Shown piece by piece: positions 1 to 12,140 of a stretch of DNA of 64,000 bases. Both the position numbers and the translations under genes were made by a program. Each line of letters starts with the position of its first letter. Positions within the stretch are counted from its first letter, which is position 1. The notes below the pieces were generated by a model. That model saw only the letters and a program-made list of their open reading frames with translations. It had not been told where the DNA came from and made no database searches. The stretch comes from Euphorbia lathyris (taxonomy: Eukaryota > Streptophyta > Magnoliopsida > Malpighiales > Euphorbiaceae): positions 7,889,001 to 7,953,000 of the forward strand of contig NC_088916.1 of NCBI RefSeq assembly GCF_963576675.1, written 5' to 3'.

Positions 1-289
1 GATACTAGATAGTTATAGATAAAAAAAAAATTTGATATTATTATTTTTCTTTATTATTTTCTCTTTCATTAATTATGACCATTTTCTTTTTTACTTGGGG
101 GAATTCAGTCTTCTTTATCTTCTCTCTCAACTTTCATTTTTGTTCTACAAAAGGTACTATATGATTGTACAAGGTAAAGTTGTGCATTTTTTTAACACCT
201 GAAAGTAATTATTTTAATTTAGACAGGATAGGAAGCTTCTGCCATAATTGAGCCAATAATTTTTAACTGCTTTCTGTCTCTAAATTTTA

Positions 290-787
290 AGATAAAGTTC
301 AAATAAAACCCCTGTGGTTTCATTAATTTTCAGATAAAGGACTATAGTTTATTTTTTTGTCAAAACGAGGAATGAGGTTTTCAATTTTAGCAAAATAAGG
401 ACTTTTTCAATTGATTCTATTAAAATCACCCTTAACAACTTCAAAAATGACATATTTTAAGAACTACTAATATTCTAAACAACTTTAATTCTTCAATTTT
501 TTTATTTCGATATTATTTAGATGATGTTTGGTAAAGAGAGAAAGTTAATGTTTAGAGAGAGAAAGTTCCAAAAAAGATGATTTTCTAAAATCGAAAATGT
601 AGTTCCATAGAAAATATGACATTGAACAACTTTAATTCTTGAAAATTTTCATTTTCAGGTCGTTAAAGATAGTTTTAATAGCATTATTATAAGTGCGAAA
701 CCTCAGTCCTTGTTTTGACAAAAAGTAAACCACAGTCCTTTATCTGAAAATTAGTGAAACCACAGGGGTTTTATTTGAACTTTCCCT
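290..787. mobile_element. Mutator-like miniature element (MULE-MITE), copy A
   Basis: The element has long terminal inverted repeats: the left arm AAAGTTCAAATAAAACCCC is mirrored by GGGGTTTTATTTGAACTTT on the right, and the match continues for about 60 bp. It is flanked by a perfect 9-bp direct repeat, TAAATTTTA (281-289 and 788-796). A 9-bp target duplication with long TIRs is the Mutator hallmark. It has no coding capacity, so it is non-autonomous. A second copy of the family, split by a CACTA insertion, lies at 42569-47681. Confidence 0.8.
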
Positions 788-877
788 TAAATTTTATGAT
801 TACCAATTAGTTCTGTTTATGACATTTAAAATTAGGATGAATATATCTTGGTTCCTGGAATTGGCTATTGTCCTCTT

Positions 878-1460
878 CAGTGGCGGATCCAGGATTTGAG
901 AGGGGCAAAACTCTATCTAAATTTTTTTTAGACTAATATTTGTAGCCAAGAGCAAAAATACCCCCTAGCGTTTTGGGTTAGGACCAATTTTACCCCTAAC
1001 GTCTAAAATGGTGCAATTTTACCCCTAACGTTGATAAATTGGATCAATTTCAGACACTATTATAACATACAGTCATTTTTTTCTTTATTTTGCACTAATT
1101 GCATATCAATCTGTTCTAAAAAAAAGATATAATGTTTTTTGTAATTTAATAATAAAATTGGAGATTAATATTTATAAATTCGGTGAATTTTTTAATTTTT
1201 TTTTGTCTAATTCGTACAAAAGACAGTATATTTTTAATATTTTTTTCTTATTTTTTTCACATTCCAACATATGTTTGTGATTTGTTACTGATAAAATAAC
1301 GCATGTGTGAAATGTATATGACAAGATTCATGACGGAGGAGACAGTTTGATAAATTATTTCTCAAATTGACCAAATTTATCGACGTTAGGGTAAAACTGC
1401 TCCTGACCCAAAACGTTAGGGGTATTTTTGCACCTCCTTTGACCCCTACATCCGCCACTG
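878..1460. mobile_element. hAT-like element with CAGTGGCGGA ends
   Basis: The ends are CAGTGGCGGA and TCCGCCACTG, a perfect 10-bp inverted repeat. The 8-bp flanks GTCCTCTT (870-877) and GTCTCCTT (1461-1468) match at 6 of 8 positions, which fits a decayed hAT-type target duplication. Most of its interior is a second inverted-repeat element at 952-1431, so the outer element may be only about 100 bp of original sequence. No coding is visible. Confidence 0.65.
952..1431. mobile_element. Inverted-repeat element nested in the hAT-like element
   Basis: The arms begin GCAAAAATACCCC and end GGGGTATTTTTGC. The inner sequence contains paired 'cccctaacgtt' / 'aacgttagggg' motifs. The same family, itself invaded by two other elements, is at about 22358-23790. 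I could not resolve a target duplication. It is non-coding. Confidence 0.55.
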
Positions 1461-1784
1461 GTCTCCTTCAACTTGTGTGATTGGATTGAGAGTTTGGAGG
1501 ATTAGTAAAGAAAGGATTTGGATATTGCCCTTTGTCCATTTCAAGAAAGATGGTGATGATGTTGCGGGTGTTTGTGATAGCAAGGGCATGGTGGAATTTT
1601 GTTGGAGCCATGGAAGAATTTGAGAGGATAGTAAAAGAAAAAAAAGAAAGGAAGGAGAAAAGCTAAACGACAGAGACAGAAGAAGAAGGGGAAGGAGGCG
1701 TTGTCGAGCTAGGGCAAAAAACAGAGAGAGTTTGATACCATGTAGGAATGTAATCCCTTGCCTTTCTCATTGATTATACAAATA

Positions 1785-2745
1785 CAGTAAAACCTTTCAT
1801 AAATTAATACTCGATAAATTAATAAATTCTTTAAAATAATAATTTCTTCTGATCCCGACTTGAGCCAGTTCAGAAAATAATCAATTTTAATAAATTAATA
1901 AGATAATAATTTTCTGGAACAACCCTTCATAAATACATTGTATTATTACCTCTATAAATTAATAATTTCTCAAATACATATGTGAAATATATATAGATAT
2001 ACGTACTTAGGATAATTTAGCAAAATATGAATCTACAGTATTTTGTTTTTTCTTGAAATTTAAATCTAGTTGAATTTCATCTCTAACTATTCTCAGTGCA
2101 TTCAAAAGTTCCGGTGTATCCTTGTCAAATTGTAACAAAAACTTGTAAAAAGTGGATGATGTTGTAATTGTTTCATTTCTTGTGACTGATTTCAAAGGTA
2201 CCGAATCATCTTCAGCTTCATCCTCAATTGAATTTTGCATAACGCTCGACATAATTTCTTCTAAACTTCAGACTTGTGAGCATTCATTGTTTTCACCTGG
2301 ATAATCCAATATTTGATTCAAATCCATTGGATTGCGGTAACCAAGCTGACCAATCATTCCCTCAAGTTCATGAATGTTTTCAGTGGTTGCTTCCTCTAAA
2401 TTCGTTGTGACAGATTCATGAGAAACCTATTTTTGGTATGATTTGAAACAACACTCCATATAAATTTTTTTTATAGTAATTCATTAACTATGATACATTG
2501 AATATTTTTAACATAAATACAATGAATTTCCAAGTTCAATTAACTTATATAATGCACATTTAATTTTATTTGTTCATTGATTTTAGACAAAAACTTTATT
2601 TAAATTAGTAATTTAAAATTTATTTTTAAAAAAATTTCAAATCACTCTATAAATTAATAATTATTAATTTATCGATTAATTAATAACTCACTTAATTAAT
2701 AAACTTTCATGGTCCCAACATTATTAATTTATAGAGGTTTTACTG
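1785..2745 (-). mobile_element. Pogo/Emigrant (Lemi1-type) Tc1-mariner element
   Basis: Both ends carry the CAGTAAAACCT..TAAATTAATA inverted repeat known from plant Emigrant/Lemi1 elements. TA dinucleotides flank each side (1783-1784 and 2746-2747), as expected for Tc1/mariner/pogo integration. The interior keeps the 3' part of a transposase gene on the minus strand (about 2007-2440). At 961 bp it is far shorter than an autonomous pogo-like element, so the catalytic domain has been deleted. A (TA)n microsatellite abuts the right end. Confidence 0.85.
2007..2440 (-). pseudogene. C-terminal remnant of a pogo-like transposase
   Basis: A minus-strand reading frame begins near 2440, reads through ELEGMIGQLGYRNPMDLNQI, meets one in-frame TGA at 2268-2270, and continues as an 81-residue open frame to 2007. 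The open part ends FKKKQNTVDSYFAKLS. The QNTVDSYF segment fits the PCNA-interacting peptide consensus (Q-x-x-aliphatic-x-x-aromatic-aromatic). A PCNA contact is known for Drosophila pogo transposase; its presence here is inferred from the motif and from the pogo-type ends of the element. The DDE catalytic core and the HTH DNA-binding domain are absent, so it cannot be an active transposase. A short regulatory peptide is conceivable but not shown. Confidence 0.7.
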
Positions 2746-2767
2746 TATATATATATATATATATATA

Positions 2768-5700
2768 CAACTCTGAGTATATGGAAATTATTAGAAGGAT
2801 CCGGTTATTCATATCAAATGGAGGGCATTCCATATATATTTTTTCATGTTTAACATAGACCCACACATATTATAAGAGATTCCACTATTTTAATTATTAA
2901 GTGGGGTCATAATACATATGTCCAAACGTGAATTGGAGGTCCTCAAAGTGAAATGGAAGATTGGGTGCTTAATATAAAAACTCCTGAGTATAACTATTTT
3001 GCTATAATTTAGGCTACAAATTAGGCTATCTAACAATACGATAATATCAAAAAATATTTACGGAATAATATCTGTCGCTTTAAAAAACTCTCCAAAATTA
3101 AGGTTTGGTGGAGGTATAAAATAAGCATTACTTTGTTTGTTTGCACTATTATCAAAAACTGAATATAAATGTTCAAAGTTATTTTATATTAAACTGAAAA
3201 TTTAATATAATATAAACAAATAGTTTAAATAGATTAATTGGCAATTTAAACTTTTTTAGTTAAAAAATCTCATTCCACTTTCAATTTGATGAGATTTTAA
3301 TTTCAAATGAATTGAGAAATTCTGCAGGTTCAACCGATGGTATAAATGTAATATTTAAAATTATTTGGAAATATTTGATATGGGTCAAATATAATCCTTT
3401 CGTAAATGAAAGGAATCAGATATAGGTTAAATGTGTAATTATGGTTAATGTTAAGTTGATGGCTATAAATAGATCATGAATTTTCACATGCACCTTAATG
3501 AGCAAGTGAATTTGCTCATTCACCGTTAGATCTAGGCTTATTAAATCTAAGCTTCAGGATGGTTAGATCTAGGCTTATCAAATTTTACATTCTCATTAAA
3601 GTGCATGTGATTAAAACTGTAGATAGATAGCTAGATCCATAACGTAACTTTAATATAGAAATTAAAAAAGAGATTATAGTAGCTTTATTTCCTCTCCTCC
3701 TTCTACGCCAATGTCTCCCCTTTCTCAAAGGCCACATTTAGTTTGTTGATATATCGTGTCTTCCCCGACTAACGTCAGCGTAGTTGATTGCTGACTGGTA
3801 ATATGAAGATTATAGTTTCCATTCTTCCGTTGTAATTAATTCAACTGGTTTCGGTGATACAAGATGTACCCTGATAACCCGTGTATTCATTTATATATGT
3901 GTAATAAACCTTTATTTGTATCATATCTCGTGTTCTGTCAGTTTTGATTCGGGAATATAAAGAAAAACGTAGCTTTTGCATGCTAAGATTAAATATATGT
4001 ATTAGATCTATGCTTATTATGCATGTATACGTATCTTTCAGACTGTTTTTTTTGTGTGTGAAAAACGACATTGAAATCGCATAAAAAAGTGTGTTTTGCG
4101 ATTTAGGGTTTCTAATTCGGAATAGTGCAAATTTCAGTCTTACCCGAGAGTGTGTGAGCCTTAAAACAGACTCTACCAACGTGATCAGAGACCCCAAAAA
4201 TCTTAGACGCGATAAAGTTTGGAGAGCAATGGACGATGGGAAGGCAACGCATGAGCCCCACATGTCACCTACGGGCTTCACGCGCCTGTAATTAGGCTCC
4301 ACCACACACCGTGTGTGTATGCACACTCCAACCATATCGCGCCACGCGGAAATTAACAACCTATCCGCATTCACCACGTGGGGCGGGTGGATCCCACGTA
4401 GCGAGCGCGTGCAGGTGGCTTCCGGTTGTCGTTTGGCCTCCAATTTTTTTCAGACCATATCTTTACAATTTTTGTGATTTTTTGGTGTATTTCGTGTAAA
4501 ATTTGAAACAGACAGAATATTTGTTTTTCATTTTTGGATTCTAAAATTATTTTAAATTAACAAAAAAATAATTTTAGCTATTCATAAATTATAATTGTTT
4601 TTATAAGAATTTCAAAATTCATAAAGATTTTTTGGAAGATTTTAGATGGATCGAAAATGTGCTTTTGATTATATATGTTAGTTATTCATATTTGTACAAT
4701 TAACAATGCTTGTGATTTTGCATATGTATTATAAATCACTTAAATTAGTTCGTTTTTCACATTAGTTGGTTAAGTTGAAGAACTTAGTGAGCGTTTATTT
4801 TGGAGGTTTCAAGGAAGAGTAAGGGAATGAGTGTTGATGTTCGTTTTATTAATTAAATCATTCTCTATATCCGTTTTTAGTTTTCGACTTACCCATAACT
4901 CCTCTAATCTCATTACCTAACCCCCTAAAGGTTTTCAATTCCCTTTACCCTTCTCTATTACATGGGGGTGTTTGTTCGCGCATGAGTAACATAATGGAAT
5001 CAAGAAAGGGAAACAAGGAGAAATGAGTGAAATGACCCTGAATTTCCTTGTCTGTTTGTTTCGGTTCCAAAAAGGGGAATGATATACCTTCTCCCTTTGT
5101 GATTGTTTGGTTCAAATGAGGTAATAAACCAGAGTTGCAGATTGTTTTTAACATTTTTTTTATATATATACATGTGTCTGCATTAATAAATTAATCACAT
5201 ATAAATATAAGAATTAAAATCAACTACTTCAACCATAAAAATAAAAAGACGGTGAAACATAGGAAGCTGAAATAAAATTAATCAAAATGCATAAATTTAA
5301 TATTTTTAAATAAAATAATCATTTAAAAATAAATACTAAAACTGAATAATATGATAAAAGAAAATAATTGGTCAAAATTAATTTTCAGGATAAAAAGATG
5401 AAAATAAATAAGTACAAAGATCAAAAGTGAAGTTAGTAGTATATGGTTAAAAAAAGTATAAATAAATAAGTGTAAGGATTAAAAGCACAATGAAAAAGTA
5501 AAATCTCGTCAAAATTATTTTTTGAGGAAAAAATTAAAAATATGTAAATACAAGGATCAAAACTGAAATTAATTCAAGAATAAAAAATAAAAATAAATAA
5601 ATATATGTAGCAAAAAAATAATAAAATAAATTAGAGACTATAACTGGAATTTTAATTTTTGTTTTGGTACATATATTTATTTATTTTTACATGTTTTATT

Positions 5701-5869
5701 CTTGAATTAATTTCACTTTTATTGTTGCACTTATATATTTTTAAATTTTTTTCTTAAAAATATTTTTAACCAAAATTTATTTTTTGATCCTTATACCCGA
5801 CACCAAAGCATCAACTAGATATGTCTCACATTCTCCCACTGACAAAGATGTCCATGATGTCTCACAAAG
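2768..5869. other. AT-rich intergenic region, no supported gene
   Basis: This stretch holds no coding sequence I can support. Visible structure: a hairpin with arms CACATGCACCTTAATGAG (3485-3502) and its near complement at 3592-3609, enclosing two copies of GTTAGATCTAGGCTTAT; a GC-richer island at about 4190-4440 containing a CACGTG palindrome (4375-4380); and AT-rich inverted and tandem repeats at 5340-5722, including arms around 5573-5620 and 5673-5720. A 200-codon minus-strand frame at 3841-4443 looks non-coding. Confidence 0.5.
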
Positions 5870-7767
5870 ATGTCCATGATATCTCAGATGATGATGTAAA
5901 GAAGCTATGCTCTTTGTCTGTGCTACCTGATGTACCTTCATTTGCACCTAATCAGATGTCTCTAAATCTGTTGTTCAAGCATAATAAAGATATCCCACAT
6001 CTACAACTACTCCAACTTTTGTATCTGGTGTGTACTCTTCTGCTTCCGATCCTGTATTGCCACCTTTTACTACTCGGAATCCTGGTGATATGAGTGCAAT
6101 AAAACGTGAAGTTAGAAGCCATCTTAGTGTTGTGGAACAAAATCATACGCTAGGAAATAAACATATTTCCGCCAATGTTGAGTCAAATTTGCCTAAGAAT
6201 TAAAAGGAAACTTCTACTATTATTTACCATGTGAATAAAAAAATCACAAAATTAAAGGCTTTTGAGATAAACGAGTTATCTGAAACTCCAAAGCAATACT
6301 TTCTTTCTCATGACAATTTGTTGGCTAATATGTTATGTTCTTGATATCCCTATATCAAAAGAATTAGATGCCCATGTAAAAGTTATCTTATTAGAGGATT
6401 CACAAACTGAAAAGAGTTGTATATTGTTTCTAGAGCAAAGCATCACCAATGGACATATTATATTTCCAGATCACTTCAAAGTACCCGAAGCTGTGAAAAG
6501 TGGAGAGAAGACTTGAAGAAACTATGCTCTTATTACTTGATGTTGTTTACATCTTCAATTTACGCAAGACAACAGTACATGCAGATTGTAACTGTTAGAA
6601 ACCTAATAAATAAAACCTTGTATAACTTTTAATAACTCTCAATTCATAAGTAGTATCAAAATCTAATGTTAGGTAACTTATGTAACTCTTAAAAACCCCC
6701 ATATTAAATACTTTAACTTATCATTACTCTTCGACACATAAAAGTTAAGTTACAAGTTTATTAATTAATTTTTCTAACACTCCCTCTTAAAAGACTTAAG
6801 AGTCCAAAAGTCAAACCACTTTTATCAGTTTTAGGGACTTTGAAGTGATATGGGAATATAACATGTCCATTGCGCGATGGTTTCCTTTGGTAACAATATA
6901 GAACTCCTTTCAATTTATGGATCCTCTAATGAAACAACTTTTAACGGGGCATTTGATTCTTTTGATAAAGCGATGTCATCAATAGAAAAGGCACACATTA
7001 GCCAACAAACTGTCATAAGAAGGAAAAGATTTCTTTGGAGTTTCAGATAACTCATTTATCTATGAAGCGCTTAATTTTGTGTTTATTTCATTCATAGGGT
7101 AAATAATAGTAGAACCTATCTTTTCATTTTTAGGCAACTTTGACTCAACATGGCGGAAATATGTTTATTTCCTAGAATATGATTTTATTTTACAACACTA
7201 GACTAGCTTCTAACTTAACATTTTATTGCACTCGCAAAACCAGGATTCCGAGCAATAGAAGGTGGAAATAGAGGATCAGAAGCAGAAGATACACACTAGA
7301 TATAGAAGCTGGAATAGCTATTGATGTTAGCTATAGTTGTGGGATTTCCTTGATTGAACAACATATTTAGACATCTGCATATGAAGGTACATCAGGTAGC
7401 AGAGGCAAAGAGCACATCTTCTTTATATCATCATCTAAGATATCAGGGGTAATATGGACATATGGATAAGAATAAAGAGTAGAGAGAAGACTTGAATAAA
7501 CCATGTTCTTATTACTTGAGTTTGTTTACATCTTCAACTTGCATAAGACAACTATTTATAGTACATGCGAATTGTAACCGTTTGAAACCTAATAAATGAA
7601 AATTTACATAACTCTTAATAACTCCCAATTCATAACTAGTACTGAAATCTAATATTAAAGTCCTAACTCATGTAATTCTTAAAACCATGTATTAAAGACT
7701 CTAATTTATTATAACTCTTAGACACAAAAATGTTAAATTACAAGTTTATTAATTAATTTGTCTAACA
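5870..7767 (-). mobile_element. Rearranged copia-like LTR element with an inverted internal copy
   Basis: Direct repeats of about 277 bp (6503-6779 and 7492-7767) look like LTRs on the minus strand. Both start TGTTAG when read on that strand, and the 7.7-kb copy has a TATAAATAG box in its interior. A purine tract AAGAGGGAG sits directly upstream of the 6779 LTR start, as a polypurine tract should. The internal segment (about 6800-7445) reappears in opposite orientation at about 5880-6500; for example, the 'gctctttg' block near 5910 matches the reverse of that near 7410. Both internal copies are full of stops; no gag-pol domain is recognisable. Confidence 0.6.
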
Positions 7768-7887
7768 ACAATAACATGTTTCAATTGAAAATAATATTGA
7801 ATGAAAATTTTGTTTTGATGGACGATATTTATTATATGTTCGATAATTTCTAGACATTTTGCAATCCACTTATTTCTTTTCCTATTA

Positions 7888-8332
7888 GAGCATCTCTAAT
7901 AGAGGTTGCTCAAAAGAGTGCCAAAAATTAACACATCATACTAAAATATAATATTTTATTAATTTAGTAATCCATATCTTGATAACTTTTATTTAAAAAT
8001 GCTTCAATAATAAAGCAACTTTAAAAGTTGACAATGATCCCACAAATCATTACTTAATATATAATTTATTTAATTATAAATATTGTCAACCAATAGTAAA
8101 ATGAGAGAGAAAGTCATCAAACAGGTGAATCAATAATGTTCAAGTAAATCAAAATTTTTTATATTAAAAAATGTTTGGCAACCTTGAAGCAAGGTTGCCA
8201 AAAAAATTGGCAACCTCTTGGCAACTTTTTTGGCATCTACTATCACTCCAATAGTAGACACCCTTTAAAAGTTGTCAAGCTAAATGTCACATCAGCTGAC
8301 ACTCTTTTGGACACCTTCTATTGGAGATACTC
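7888..8332. mobile_element. Harbinger/Tourist-like MITE
   Basis: The 445-bp element has ends GAGCATCTCTAATAGAGG and CTTCTATTGGAGATACTC. The flanking 3-bp repeat is TTA on both sides (7885-7887 and 8333-8335), typical of PIF/Harbinger. The centre has short 'ttggcaacc' repeats and no coding. Confidence 0.75.
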
Positions 8333-8357
8333 TTAGATGCATCTTTTATAGATTACA

Positions 8358-8640
8358 GTTAGTGGTCCGTCCTGAGAATTTATGTGCTCTAGACGAAATA
8401 AGATATAAATGAGCTTTTAATAAAAATATTGTAGGTAAAACTTTAAAATATATTTAAAAAAATGATAAAAAAACTTTAGACCTAGAATTTTATATTATTT
8501 GGGCCTCTTTTAACCCTTAATAGTATTAAAATATTTATAATAAGGAATATAATATACATATAAATCTAATTTTTTTGGACCTTTTTTATTTTTTGGACCC
8601 TAAACGGCTGCAATTATGACTTATATCCAGAACCGACCTT
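8358..8640. repeat. Dispersed hAT-like repeat (GGTC-GTCCTG ends)
   Basis: The left end GTGGTCCGTCCTGAG and the right end CAGAACCGACCTT are imperfect inverted repeats. Related ends occur at about 9121-9200 and in the better preserved copy at 55980-56254. It is short, AT-rich and non-coding, with no clean target duplication. Confidence 0.4.
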
Positions 8641-9231
8641 GATCTAGAGATGAATAGAGTTAAGGGTGAGTTACATAAAAGAGGATTTGGTTTGGTACTT
8701 GTTAAAAATAATAATCATATTAAACATACGTCTTCATATATTAAAAGTCCCCGAACTTGTCCAAAAAATTTGATTAGACTTCCAAATTTATATAATATCT
8801 TATTAGCCCCTAATAATTTATTGAAATAAAAAAATAAAACAAATAAAATCATATATCTTTGTGAAAGAAATTTTAAATTTTAGTGATCATGGATTTATCC
8901 GTCGAAAATTCACAGACAATTCATCAAGCTACTTAAACCAGAAGATCTATATCAGTTTAGTAGAAAATCAAAATTTGTACAATTTGATTATTTTCATATT
9001 TCCAGGCGGGTGTAATTTTTATAAAGATGATCAAACCCGAACTAGGAAATAATATCAAACAAATCTTACTGATTCTAAAGAACATGTCTACATATAATTA
9101 TGAAGATTCTATCAGGATTAGTAGGGCCGGTCCTGGGCTATGAAACGAGGGGCATCCGTCTAGGGTCCATAACGTTTAGGAGCCCAAATAAATATTTTTA
9201 TAATGTAGATATAAATACAGAAATAAATATG
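8641..9231. other. AT-rich intergenic, with a repeat fragment at about 9121-9200
   Basis: No gene is supported. The only recognisable piece is the GGGCCGGTCCTGGGC..GGGTCC segment at about 9121-9200, which resembles the left end of the element at 55980. Confidence 0.4.
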
Positions 9232-9345
9232 TAACATTAGAATTAATTGGTTGAGTTGGTACGAGGAGTTGTCTAATTGTTCCATTTTAACTTTTGAGGT
9301 TGGAGGTTTGAACCTCCGTCTTCTCATTTTTTAATTACTTTTTTT
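9232..9345 (+). repeat. tRNA-derived SINE-like sequence
   Basis: A pol III A-box-like segment (GGTTGAGTTGGT) is followed about 45 bp later by a B-box-like GGTTTGAACCTCC and then a T-rich tail. That arrangement fits a tRNA-derived SINE head. The body does not fold as a clean tRNA by eye, and I see no target duplication. Confidence 0.4.
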
Positions 9346-9628
9346 TCTTCCCCCACCTCATTTTATCACTATTACACATTCTTCCCCGGCTAAACACCGA
9401 ATGATTGATTGTCTCCAGTGGTACAAAGATTGTGATGATTAGATCCGCTTCCGCTTCTAACGAGATTAATCGGCTAAATAAAGTACGCACGATCCTTTAA
9501 TTTCAATTGGATTAGTTGCCGGTAATCAATTCAATTAGGTAACCATGCAGGATTAATAAATTGTCCACAATATTATATATTATATGTAAAAATAAAAATA
9601 GAAAAAGTGAAAAATACATTCAACAATA

Positions 9629-10483
9629 TTATTTAAAACCCGGGTGCGAGTTGATGATAGCCTTATAATCTTGCATAATTGAGCCAAACTCCATAAAATC
9701 CTGTCGTTGCGAATTAATTGCATCGATTAATTTGGCGTTTGATTCAAACACAACCTGTATAAAATTTTGACTAGCGAGCCAACTCAAACTCGTCCGTGTC
9801 GCTAGTGCTTCTATGATCTTTGGTTCCTTGACGGCATAAATTAAACAGCTACTCCCGAACAAGAAGCAGCCTGACTCGTCTAGTACGACAGCTCCTAATC
9901 CGCTACAGTGTTCTCCCGGAAATAATGCACTATCAATGTTGCATTTTACTGATCCAGTAGGCGAAGGCCTCCAAACTGATGTTGCGGCAGTCCCCACCCC
10001 CTGTATGCCCAATTCAATCGCTCCATTCTGTACCCGGCCACCTTCAACAGCAGCTGTTCCGTCGATTACTGCCAGCCGCGACACCAACTCAGCAGCAGCA
10101 TCACGGTTTCCAGCGACAGCGAGGCATCCAGCGGCCTGAGCTCCACGCACAACAAGTCCCACACCCGCATTCCGGTCCGCAACAGCAGCAACCAGCGGTA
10201 ATACAACAGCTTCCAAACGGCCTGATTCCGCTGTAACTGGTCCCCGCACTTCACGATTCGTGCCAACAACTCCAAGCGGCATGGGTCTCCTACACGTCAA
10301 GGTCATGTATGCATTCCAATCTCTCGTATCATCACGAACAGTCTGCCAGCTGATATCCATCGGCCACCATTCTTCACGCCATAGCACTCCGTTCCCATGT
10401 TCCCAAATCGCCACCATTCCAATCTCGCTCCTTGGTTTTAAATTATGTTTTGTTTCTCGTTTAGCGAATATAGGGCCACACAT
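9629..10483 (-). pseudogene. LINE-derived RNase H domain fragment
   Basis: This is a 284-codon open frame. The C-terminal half matches the plant RVT_3 / RNase H-like pattern: W-P-S-P-T-G-x-V-K-C-N-I-D at the first acidic position, then a G-L-G-A-V-V-L-D-E-S strand, then I-I-E-A-L-A carrying the second acidic residue. The third acidic position reads FESNAKL, with Asn where Asp is expected, and the frame stops after HPGFK before the last helix and its Asp. The first half (LWREEWWPMDISW) resembles the linker found upstream of RNase H in plant LINE ORF2. It is best read as a decayed 3' fragment of a LINE. A host RNase H-like gene is less likely because active-site residues are missing. Confidence 0.55.
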
Positions 10484-11640
10484 CTACTGGCAATACTAAC
10501 GATTGCTTTTTTAGTGTAACGCTTACTTGGCTTGAGAACGTTATTCGTGAGGACGCTAGTCCTATCAATTAATGAAGTTATAATTTCGGTAAAAAAAAAA
10601 ACAATATTGTTCAGGATGATTATAAACGGACAAAAGATCCAACAACAAAGATTTCCAAATTATCAGAAACAGACAACCAACTTTTCTCAAGTGGCATCCA
10701 CAACAGAAAGTAGATAAGAAGATAAATCTTATCTTCTTCCTCAAAACTTCTTCATCGATAATTCAACATACTTACTCGGACTATATAAAGCAAAGCAGCT
10801 TCCTCTTCTATTTTCGACACACCATAGCTCATATAACCCTCAAGCTATATTGCATTGACATTCATTATTAGTAACGTTTCTATGTTTTGTGTCAATTTTT
10901 GTTTGAAAATTATGTGCAATATCCATTTTCGTGTTCGTAAAACATAGCCTCAAGCCATCTAAAAAACTTTTCGTCTTCAAACTTCATAATACGGAAGTAT
11001 TTTAGAAAAAGGATGTTAAAAATCTAATTTCAAAATAGACTTTTGCTCAGTGGCAAACTCTATTAAAAAAAATGTGGATTCTTCAATACCGCCCCTCATT
11101 TAGACTTTTTTGCTCTTCTCATAATTTTGATTAAAAACTAAAAAATCTATCTTCAAAATCACAAACCTGAATAATAATAATTGAAATTATGAAAATAATT
11201 AATGATGACAACCTGAATCCCGGAAATGGATGATTATGAGTTGGAAACATTAAAATTTACGTTTTTTTGAATAATGCATATTTTTTATGACGATTTTGCA
11301 TTTTTCGTCACAAAAAATTAGAGTACTTTGCATTTTGCGTCATAAAAAATCGAACGATTTAGCGTTTTTTGTCGCTAAATTTTTTACGATATTACATTGG
11401 CTAAAGTTTGGTGAGATGGAAGCAAAGTGTGTTAGATATATAAATGCACCCGGTTAAATTTATAATTAGCCCAAGTTTAAATGAGAGACAAGATGAGTTT
11501 TTATATTTTCATTTTCCATTTGAATTTTGGAAGGATATAAATACCCCCTCCACCACTCGTCACTAAAAACAAAAAAACCATAAATTTTTGTATTTTTCTC
11601 TAATTACAAACTTGCATTTATTTATGAGAAGAGAGTGAAT
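10484..11640. other. Intergenic region with no supported gene
   Basis: The sequence is AT-rich. Between 11250 and 11400 there are several degenerate copies of 'gcatttt(g)cgtcata/caaaaaat', a short direct-repeat cluster of unknown origin. Reading frames here are short and unremarkable. Confidence 0.4.
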
Positions 11641-11649
11641 GTAAGTAAT

Positions 11650-12140
11650 GGGTAAATTACATCTATGGTCACTGAACGTTACCCATTTTAATATTGTGGC
11701 CGCTAAACTTCAATTTTTAACGGTATGACCATTAAACTTTACACTTTTTAGCACCGGTAGCCACTCAACTTTAACCAAGTCCTCAAAATAACCGTTAACG
11801 ACCGCAAAATGAAAATATTCCAGAATTAAAGTTGTTCAGAACGATATTTACCATGAAACCACATTTTTTATTTTCCAAAATCACATTTTTATCTCTTTAA
11901 AAATTCACGATCTCTCCTAACCAAACAACACCTAAATAACTTCAAAACAAAAATTTTCAAGAATTAAAGTTTCTTAGAATATCATTAACTCTTCGATTGT
12001 TTTATTTTCAGACCGTCAGCGGTCGTTTTGAAGAGTTGAAAAAAAGTGTAAAGTTCAATGACCATACTGATAAGAATTGAAGTTTAGTGGTCACAATGTT
12101 AAATGGGTAAAGTTTAGTGGCCATGTGTGTAATTTACCCT
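11650..12140. mobile_element. Mutator-like miniature element (second family)
   Basis: The 491-bp element starts GGGTAAATTACATCTATGG and ends in the near complement (..TAATTTACCC). It is flanked by a perfect 9-bp duplication GTAAGTAAT (11641-11649 and 12141-12149). It has no coding. It lies about 390 bp upstream of the NLR start codon, so it may sit in that gene's promoter or 5' leader. Confidence 0.85.

Noticed and set aside
3841..4443. 200-codon minus-strand open frame
   Set aside because: No motif or domain. The composition is of untranslated AT-rich DNA with one GC-rich patch, and overlapping frames are open on the other strand.
5821..6632. Short plus-strand frames as a possible gene
   Set aside because: They lie in the inverted copy of the copia-like interior. 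The opposite copy has different stops, so neither is conserved as protein.
9232..9345. Functional tRNA gene
   Set aside because: A- and B-box-like motifs are present, but acceptor and anticodon stems do not pair convincingly, so it is listed as SINE-like.
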